Assembly (NCBI RefSeq): GCF_017591425.1
Contig: NW_024465885.1
Location: 33,674,501 to 33,738,500, forward strand
Reading direction: 5' to 3'
Source of the DNA: Ochotona curzoniae
Taxonomy: Eukaryota; Chordata; Mammalia; Lagomorpha; Ochotonidae
Length of the DNA stretch: 64,000 nt
Under the pieces are notes generated by a model. That model was not told where the DNA came from, did not search any database, and saw nothing but the letters and a program-made list of their open reading frames with translations. Shown here one piece after another: positions 57,050-64,000 of this stretch. The position numbers and the translations under genes are program-made. The first letter of the stretch is position 1; the number at the start of each line of letters is the position of its first letter.

Positions 57050-58970
57050 CATATGTTCAAAATAGGAGAAATGGACAAATTTGAAAGATATGCTTAAATA
57101 CTATACTGCTTAAATAAAATCTTGCAAAATGATTCTTAAATGCAGTTTTAACAAGAATGATTAAATTTTTCCAACAATTTAAATAGTATTCAAGAAAAAA
57201 AAGTTGTCAGAGTTCAGGACGGGTTTACTTGTAGGCAAATAATAGTTGCTCTTTTTTTTCTCTACCAATACTAAGGAGCACACTATCCACTTGTTACGAC
57301 AGGGTAGGCATAAGAAGAAAGCAAAAATAACATCAGAAAACAAGTTAAACAATGTTGAAGATCATTACATATTCATGGTGAATAGATTATCAGTTTTATA
57401 AGAAATGAGAATTAACATTATCTTAAAATCATCAGATTAATAAGCACCTTTTGAAAGCTATGAAAGAAAGTTTATGAGTCCATTTAAATTTCAAAGGCTG
57501 AAACTCCAGATATTTGCACTTTGTCCAGCAAAGAACTAAAACACATGCACTCCATGTTTTTCCCCCAGTGCTCTTGTTCTAAAGGCCCCTGAATCACTAT
57601 CAGGTATGGTAAAATGTTGGATATGACACAGATATGTTATGTATATATATTGTTATTGGTAAATGCTAAGTTTTAGAGTCAGCTTTTAGCTTTTGGCAAT
57701 GTTTTCTACATGCATTTTCTTTAGAAAAAAAATTAAAGCCTTTGTTGAAGGGAGAATATATAAGAGGAGTTAAAAAAACATTAAACAAATAACAATGTGA
57801 CTACTACAAAACATTATTTTGCTATAATGCGTGAAAAATACCGACCGTGAGTCCAAAGTACACTGAAATCCAAATCGTAAAAAATCCTTTACAACTCTTA
57901 ATTACTTTTTTTTTTCCTCCAAAGATTACAAGTTGTTTTGGAAATTGCATTCCATCGAAACATTCCAAGTGATTTTCTAAACAATGTTGTGTTAAACAGT
58001 GCAGATCTCTGCTGCCGCTGATTCCTCGCAGGCTTCGTCTATTGATCTGCTGCTTTTTTCCAACCTTAAGTGTGTTGGATTGGCTCCAAATAGCATGTTT
58101 GCTTATGAATGGAATGACTGATGATGTCATTTATCTCCTGAGAACAAGGCTGGGAAACTGGAGCTCCCTCTGGTGTCTGCTACTTTTAAAGTAGCTTAAA
58201 AAGACAAGAGGAAAAAAAATGTTTTGAAAACGTCAAATTCGATTAAAAAAATTGTCATAATTGTTTCAGGATGACCTTGTGTTTTTAAATTTCCTTCCAT
58301 AAGAAGTGACGTTACTTAAACATATATTTTAACAAGGAAATGAGCATCCTGATGGTAGATATTTAATATCCAGAACAAAAAAATTTACTGGCAACTAATT
58401 AATTAATTAATTAGTGTGGTTTAGAAATATCCTATCACTATTTTCCATAAGAATTTATTATGAATTCTGTATAAATATACTTTTCATTGCTAAAAGAAAT
58501 CATATCATATATTCATACAGGTTAACTAACTAGTTTCTCCATGAATTATATTAAATAAAAACATCTGTACATAAACTACATTTTTGTCTACCCAATTCCT
58601 GTACCTTAAGAGAAAAGCTTATATACATACACACACAAAAACATATGTTGATATGATTTCAGTGAGTGCTACAAAAGAAGTTGTATAAACCTATAAAAGG
58701 ATAATAAAAAGAATAGAAAATGATATGGATGTGATCTGATAACTTGCCTTGTTTATTTCATTAAGCTCTGTAGTATACATCTGTTAACTCTTCTTGACCT
58801 TCTTAGTCCCATATCTGTGCTGTGGAATCAATTCTAAATATTTCAATAGGCTTTGATAACCCTAGCCTTAAGACAGGAAGATGCATTTTACTTAACACAT
58901 ATTTTTATTTTTATTTTATTTTTACTTACCAGTCTACTATTGAAATAAGAGATTTCAAAGCTGTTGTTGT
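57050..58970. other. Single-copy sequence, candidate conserved non-coding element near 58.0 kb
   Basis: Mostly AT-rich. At 57,930-58,200 the sequence contains CpGs (gctgccgctgattcctcgcagg), the palindrome-like TGATGATGTCATT, and a balanced composition, standing out from both sides. The minus-strand ORF of 102 codons (57,822-58,130) has no recognisable domain. A TTAATTAATTAATTA run lies at 58,397-58,413. Confidence 0.4.
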
Positions 58971-58976
58971 ATCACT

Positions 58977-59310
58977 TTTTTAAAAATATTATATTTATTT
59001 TATTTGAAAGCCAGTGTCGCAGAGAGGGATTGGCAGAGATCATCAAAGAGACATCTTTCATCCCTTGACTCACTGCTCTAATAGCTTCAACGTCCGTAGC
59101 TGGGCTGGTCCAAAGCTGGGGGCCAGGAACTTTCTGGATATCCCACGTAGTTTCAGAGAACAAGGGTTTTAGGCATCCTATTTTGCTTTCCCAGGCCATT
59201 AGGAGGAAGCTGGATCAGAAGTAGAACAGCTGGGACACAAGTGGATACCTTAATTGAGTTTCAATGCCAAAGACAGAGGATTAGCTTGCTATACCATCAT
59301 GCCAAGACCT
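58977..59310 (-). mobile_element. CSINE, minus strand
   Basis: Tail 'tttaaaaatattatatttattttatttg', 'catctttcatcccttgactcac', 'gctttcccaggccattaggaggaagctgg', head 'ccatcatgccaagacct'. Confidence 0.8.
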
Positions 59311-59538
59311 GAGTGTTTCTTTAAAACCATGCTTCAGTGCATTTTGTAGTCAAGAATTGTTACCAGTATTTACCAGACACCCAATGCTATAAGTCTTTAA
59401 TCAGTATTTACCTATATGGTAGCATATAAATGTCTATCCATATGCATAAATTTTATTTATATAGTTATTTGCATATGTTTTATAATTATATATTTAAGAT
59501 TATATTTTATGCAACAAATGCTTACATAAATTATGTTT

Positions 59539-59845
59539 TCTTTAAAATTTATTTTATTTTTATTGGAAAGGCAGATATATAGAGAGGAGGAGAGACAGAG
59601 AGGAAGATCTGTCCGATGCCCCAAGCAGCCAAAATGGCTGGAGCTGAGCCAATCCAAAGCCAGTAGCCAGGAGATTCTTGCAGGTCTCCCACACAGGTAC
59701 AGAGTCCTAAAGTTTTGGGCCATCCTCGACTGCTTTCCCAAGCCACAAGCAGGGAGCTGGATGGGAAGGATTAAAACTGGTGCCCATATGGGATCCCGGT
59801 GCATTCAAGACAAAGACTTTAGCCACTATGCTATCATGCCGGGCC
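59539..59845 (-). mobile_element. CSINE with 14-bp perfect TSD, minus strand
   Basis: Tail 'tctttaaaatttattttattt', head 'atcatgccgggcc'. TSD cataaattatgttt at 59,525-59,538 and 59,846-59,859. A small deletion removes part of the head side. Confidence 0.93.
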
Positions 59846-59859
59846 CATAAATTATGTTT

Positions 59860-60190
59860 GTAAAATATACTATGTATATAATTTCAAGCTGTCCATTGAT
59901 GTTTTATTTTATATGGCTATGTCTATTAAAACAAATAATTTAATATTCAGGAAACAAATACTAATTCTCTAAATTATAATTATTTATGCTTTAAATCAGG
60001 TCACCATCAGCATATGTGTGTGTGTGTGTGTGTGTGTGTATTTAAACTTTAATGTTGCATATTTGTAGAAAAATGAAGACACAAGGGCAATAATGATATG
60101 GAGATGACAAGCAATCAGGTAAACATGTTTGAATATTTAACCCTGAAGCACATAGGGAGCTACACAGGGAGGGTTTAATGATATTGCCTT
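59860..60190. other. AT-rich sequence with a (GT)n run
   Basis: (GT)12-type microsatellite at about 60,015-60,038. Confidence 0.6.
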
Positions 60191-60194
60191 CAGG

Positions 60195-60505
60195 ATTGGT
60201 GTTGTGATATAGGGACTTAAGCCACTGCCTAAGGTACAAGCAGCCCACATTAACATGAGTAAAGTCACCAGCTTCCTGCTAATGCACCTGAGAAAGCAAC
60301 AGAAGATGTCCCAAGTCTTTTGCTCCTGTGAACCACATAGGGGACCCAGAAGAAGCTCTTGTTCTGGCCTGTCCCCGGCTTTGGCCCTAACCTAACTTGT
60401 GGCTATCTGAGAAATGAACCAGAAGATTCAAGATCTGTGTGTCTTTTCCTCTCTCTCTCTGTGTAACATTGTCTTTCAAACAAATAAACAAATTTTGAAA
60501 GATTA
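60195..60505 (+). mobile_element. Old CSINE, plus strand
   Basis: 'ggattggtgttgtgatataggg', 'aagccactgcctaagg', 'gcacctgagaaagcaacagaagatg', tail 'aaacaaataaacaaattttg'. Confidence 0.6.
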
Positions 60506-60509
60506 GGTA

Positions 60510-61285
60510 AGTAATAATAATTTATTCCTCATTCATTAATCTACTAGTTTTAAAATACGCATTGAATAACAATTATGTAAGAATCATTCTAGCCATTTCA
60601 TGATTTATAATTTTGCAATTTATTCCATGACATAGAGAAGGAATGGCATATTTATTGCATTTCTTGAAAAAAAAAGCTGAAAATATTTTTAAAAGTTAAA
60701 TACATGCATTGGCAGAGATATTCATTGAATGATTTCACCCTGTCTGGTGTAGTGAAAATCGGAAGACTTAATTAAGCAAGAACTGTCACTAGTTTAAAGT
60801 AAATATGGGACAAATGCAGGAATAGTGCAGATGTGAAAACAAATTGAACATTTGGCAAGAATATTAAGAAAAGTACTGGAAATTGTAAAAGGCAGTCACT
60901 ATCAGGAATTTGGATCCCAAGTACATATTCTGACAAGGAGGTGGGAAAGAATATTGGCAGGAATTTTCAAAATTTCAAGCTTCCTAGCAGCTTTCAGCCA
61001 AAATATCACTGCAGGCTGCATATGAAGTTCCCAGTAATCAAGAAAAAAAATATGTTTTACCTTTTACAAGTGATACTTGCCTTGACATAGAGTGAGCTTA
61101 GAGGCAAAACATCAGCCTTAAGGAGGATAGCGTAGACAACTTTCTTCGTGAAAGAAAATAATACATACCCAGGCAATCAGATTGGAGCAGGAGGTCAGTG
61201 ATGGAAAAACAGCAAGTTAATCAGTGACTTCACAATGTGCCCTGTCTTGATATTGCTGAAGCAGTTCATGATCTTTCTTGCATTA
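60510..61285. other. Single-copy sequence
   Basis: No recognisable feature. Confidence 0.45.
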
Positions 61286-61298
61286 AAACAGAGACTGA

Positions 61299-61640
61299 GG
61301 CCAGCACAGAAGCATAGCAATTAAAATCCTCACCTTGCATGCACCAGGATCCCATAGGGGCACCAGTTCTAATCCCTGTGGCCCTGCTTCCTTTCCAGCT
61401 TCCTGTCTGTGGCCTGGGAAAGCAATCAAGGATGACCCAAAGCCTTGGGACTCTGCACCTACATGGAAAACATGGAAGATGTTCCTGGTTCTTGGCTTCG
61501 GAGCAATTCTGCTCAAGGAATTGTGGGCACTTGGGTCATGAATCAACAAATGGAACATCTTCTCTGTCTCTCCTCCTCTCAGGATATCTGACTTTCCAAT
61601 AATAAATAAATAAAGATAAATAAATAAATAAATAATAAGG
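61299..61640 (+). mobile_element. CSINE, plus strand
   Basis: Head ggccagcacagaagcatagc, 'ggatcccataggggcaccagttctaatccc', tail with (AATA)n. TSD aacagagactga (61,287-61,298) versus aacagaaactga (61,641-61,652). Confidence 0.92.
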
Positions 61641-61654
61641 AACAGAAACTGATC

Positions 61655-62160
61655 AAAGAGGTATGGACCCATCTGAAGCAGAAAGGTAGTGGAGTTGGGG
61701 GGGCACAAATGGGAAGCTACATACACGTTGTACCTGTACTTATGGAGACACTTTCTCAATGTGCTAATGTTATATGGAATATTATCAGCTGTACTAATTA
61801 AGACTAATATAGAGATGCTTTTATAGATCAGAAAATCTGCCTATATCAAGGAAAATAACTTGAAAAAGTACTTTGTGACTGTGTCTGTCTTCCAAAATAA
61901 TATAAATAAGTCAATTCATCAATCAATTCCCTGACTCTCTTTGTGAATCTCTTCATAAATTAGCAAATGTTCTGCTCCCATTGAACTACTTTTACCTGGT
62001 TATTTTTACTTTTCTCCATCTTCAAACTTGGTAGTAGATAGAATTGGAATGTGTTCCTACAAAATTGTGAATAAGCTACTGTGTAAGTTGACAAACACGC
62101 ATACACACACCCTTCACCCCATACAACACCACCAGAAAAGATATGTAAGTGACCAAATGT
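61655..62160. other. Single-copy sequence
   Basis: No recognisable feature; a CA-rich stretch near 62,095-62,110. Confidence 0.45.
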
Positions 62161-62174
62161 ATTTGTATTTGGTA

Positions 62175-62506
62175 TATTTATTTTTTGTTATTTTTCATAA
62201 AGATTCATATATTCTTATTGGAAAAAAAGAGTTACCAAGAGGAGGAGAGACAGGAAAAGTTCTTTCATTGTCTGGTTTGCTCCCCAAATGACTCCAGTGC
62301 CCAGAAATGAGTTAATCTGAAGCCAAGAGCCAGGTCTCCAACATGGGTACAATTCCCAAGGCTTTGGGCTATCCAGTACTGCTTTTCCAGGCCTCAAGCA
62401 GAGAATTAGATGGGAAGTGTAGCAGCTGGGGTATGAATTAGCACCTGCATAAGATGCCAGCAATCTCAGGCGGTGGATGCGCCAATTGAGCCATTGTGGT
62501 AGCCTC
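62175..62506 (-). mobile_element. CSINE, minus strand
   Basis: Tail 'ttttcataaagattcatat', tract 'aagaggaggagagacagg', 'ccaggcctcaagcagagaattag'. TSD tgtatttggta at 62,164-62,174 and 62,507-62,517. Confidence 0.88.
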
Positions 62507-62529
62507 TGTATTTGGTAGATTTTAAATAT

Positions 62530-62925
62530 GATCTTTGCCTCTAAGGATGTGTCCTGAAAGCTTGGCCCAGCTGTACCAGTACTGCAAGGAGGCGGGACCT
62601 TTAAAAGGAGATTAGATAAAGTGAAATCACCTTGATAAAGGGTTAATGCCCATCTCTGCAGAGTAGCTTTGGTCTTCATGCCAGATTAGTTGTCATGAGA
62701 GCAGTTGTTATAAAGCAATGTTTTGTAATGTGTCAGCTTCTTCACACACTCCTGCTTCTCTTATCTCTTCTACACAGTAATACAATACAGCACATGGTCT
62801 TCTCCAACAGCCAGACAAATGCTGGAAGCATCTAACAGGCCTTTTTACCTCCAGAGCTGTGAACCCAAGCTAACTGTTTTCTTTTTAAATCACCCAAACA
62901 CAGGTATTTATTATAGCATAGGCAC
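62530..62925 (+). mobile_element. MaLR-type LTR (MST/MLT1-like), plus strand
   Basis: Ordered blocks of the ERVL-MaLR LTR: 'gaggcgggacctttaaaagg', 'gattagataaagtgaaatcacc', 'gggttaatgcccatc', 'tagttgtcatgagagcagtt', 'gttataaagcaatg', the Pu/Py promoter block, 'cctccagagctgtgaaccc', and the end 'aaatcacccaaacacaggtatttattatagca'. Ancient, found in most placental mammals; no internal region. Confidence 0.7.
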
Positions 62926-63029
62926 TAAACCTCACTATGTAAAGAATAGAAAGGGGTTCAAACAAAATCTAAAATAGTAGAAAAATAATTGCAGGTATGT
63001 GAATGTCATAACAGAAACTGAATTTTCTT

Positions 63030-63356
63030 TTTTTAAAGATTTATTTATCTTTATTGCAGTCAGATATACAGAGAGGAGGAGAGACAGAGAGAAAGATCTT
63101 CCATCTGATGATTCACTCCCCAAGTGATCCAAGGCAGCCAGTGTTGTGCCAATTTGAAGCAAGGAGCCAGTAGCTCTTCTGGGTCTCACACACAGGTGCA
63201 GGGTCCCAAAACTTTGGACCATCCTCGACTGCTTTTCCAGGCCACAAGTAGAGAGCTGGATGAGAAGTGGAGCTGCTGGGATTAGAATCAGTGCCCAGAT
63301 GGAATTCCGGCGCATTCAGGGCGAAAACTTTAGCTGCGAGGCCATGGCCCCAGGCA
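63030..63356 (-). mobile_element. CSINE, minus strand
   Basis: Tail 'ttttttaaagatttatttatc', tract 'cagagaggaggagagacagagag', 'ccaggccacaagtagagagctgg', head ending 'catggccccagg'. Confidence 0.9.
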
Positions 63357-63359
63357 CAA

Positions 63360-64000
63360 GATTTTGGATGTTATCCAGTGAACAATAATATTATTTACAT
63401 TAATTTCATTACTTGTGGGTGGTAAAATAGTATTTGTTTGGCTTAACAACTATCTAGATGAATATAAACAAAGATAAAGTTATACTTTGAAGTAGCTTGT
63501 AAGGTACTGTTTTAGGCACAGAACTGTGTTTTGACAGTGATGGAAAAATATTTCATAGCCTTTGATTTTAAAAACGTACCACAGTTATGAACATACCAAT
63601 AAATGTATGCATGAATCCATGCCACTTATTATTTCTGGGCCATAGTTTGAAGTTTGAGGGTTTGGATCAGTAATGTGGAAAATCTTGTAGCTATAAAATT
63701 TATCCTCGGGCATTCTGCGTATTTGCAATGGTTGTATGACTTTGGAGGGCAGTAGAGAGCACATGGATTTCCTAGAGGGCTGCATCTGCTTCCAGAGAGG
63801 CCATGCCAACATTTCCAGAGATCATTTCAAAAAAATGTGTCATGTGTACCAGACTTTTTTTTTCTTTTTATAGTATATACTTCTTTTACATAGACGTAAA
63901 ATGAGTTCAGTAATCACATAGAATTTTATATCGGGACAGAATGACTAACATAAGTTTAGCACATTCTTTGTTAAGCAAGTATATGTTCCTATAATTTCTG
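63360..64000. other. AT-rich sequence to the window end
   Basis: A 75-codon minus-strand ORF (63,585-63,812) has no recognisable domain. Nothing else. Confidence 0.45.

Overview
This window is vertebrate, specifically mammalian, nuclear DNA: AT-rich, intergenic or intronic in character, and packed with retrotransposon debris. I see no open reading frame longer than about 200 codons, and the longer ones lie inside SINEs, L1 fragments or low-complexity tracts, so I annotate no protein-coding gene, tRNA gene, rRNA gene or CRISPR array. About forty copies of a tRNA-derived SINE with a G+C-rich head, an A box (TGGCGCAAGTGG), a B box (GGTTCTAATCC), a CTCTCTGTCTCTCCTC tract and an AATAAA-rich tail identify the clade as Lagomorpha (the C-repeat/CSINE family). 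The form of the head (…GCGCAAGTGGTTAAGG…, …GGATCCCATATGGG…) differs from the rabbit C repeat I remember and suggests a pika (Ochotona). That species call is inference from memory of the family.

Layout. 0-6.4 kb: a solo class II LTR with a perfect 6-bp target-site duplication (TSD), an ancient MaLR-like LTR, several minus-strand SINEs, and a second solo LTR. 6.4-13.7 kb: mostly single-copy AT-rich DNA, containing a striking 66-bp inverted repeat pair (95% identical, 1,035 bp apart) and L1 3'-end fragments. 13.7-17.9 kb: an L1 5'-UTR-like block, an ATGCACAT-rich low-complexity tract, an inverted piece of L1 ORF2 joined to a forward A-tailed block, a tail-to-tail SINE pair, and a young SINE. 18-29 kb: mainly single-copy sequence with old SINEs, microsatellites and candidate conserved non-coding segments. 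29-37 kb: nested SINE/L1 insertions, a third LTR, an unusual 2.07-kb C+T-rich retroposon-like unit with internal degenerate repeats (32.65-34.73 kb), and a SINE carrying an expanded AGAAG microsatellite. 37-42 kb: single-copy DNA and a 2.1-kb degenerate AT-rich tandem array studded with TGACATCA octamers (39.3-41.4 kb). 42-54 kb: L1 ORF2 copies broken by SINE and microsatellite insertions, a 185-bp TTCC/TTTC tract and an IAP-like LTR candidate. 54-64 kb: a dense SINE cluster, a possible conserved element near 58 kb, further SINEs and a second MaLR-type LTR.

No genes act together here; the window records successive retroposition. L1 supplied the machinery, and its ORF2 fragments all carry disrupted reading frames. 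CSINEs were mobilised repeatedly: several retain 14-17 bp perfect TSDs and three are near-identical, so the family was active recently. Class II ERVs left only solo LTRs. The observations I rate highest are the 39.3-41.4 kb TGACATCA array, the 32.65-34.73 kb retroposon-like unit, and the 9.93/11.09 kb inverted repeat.
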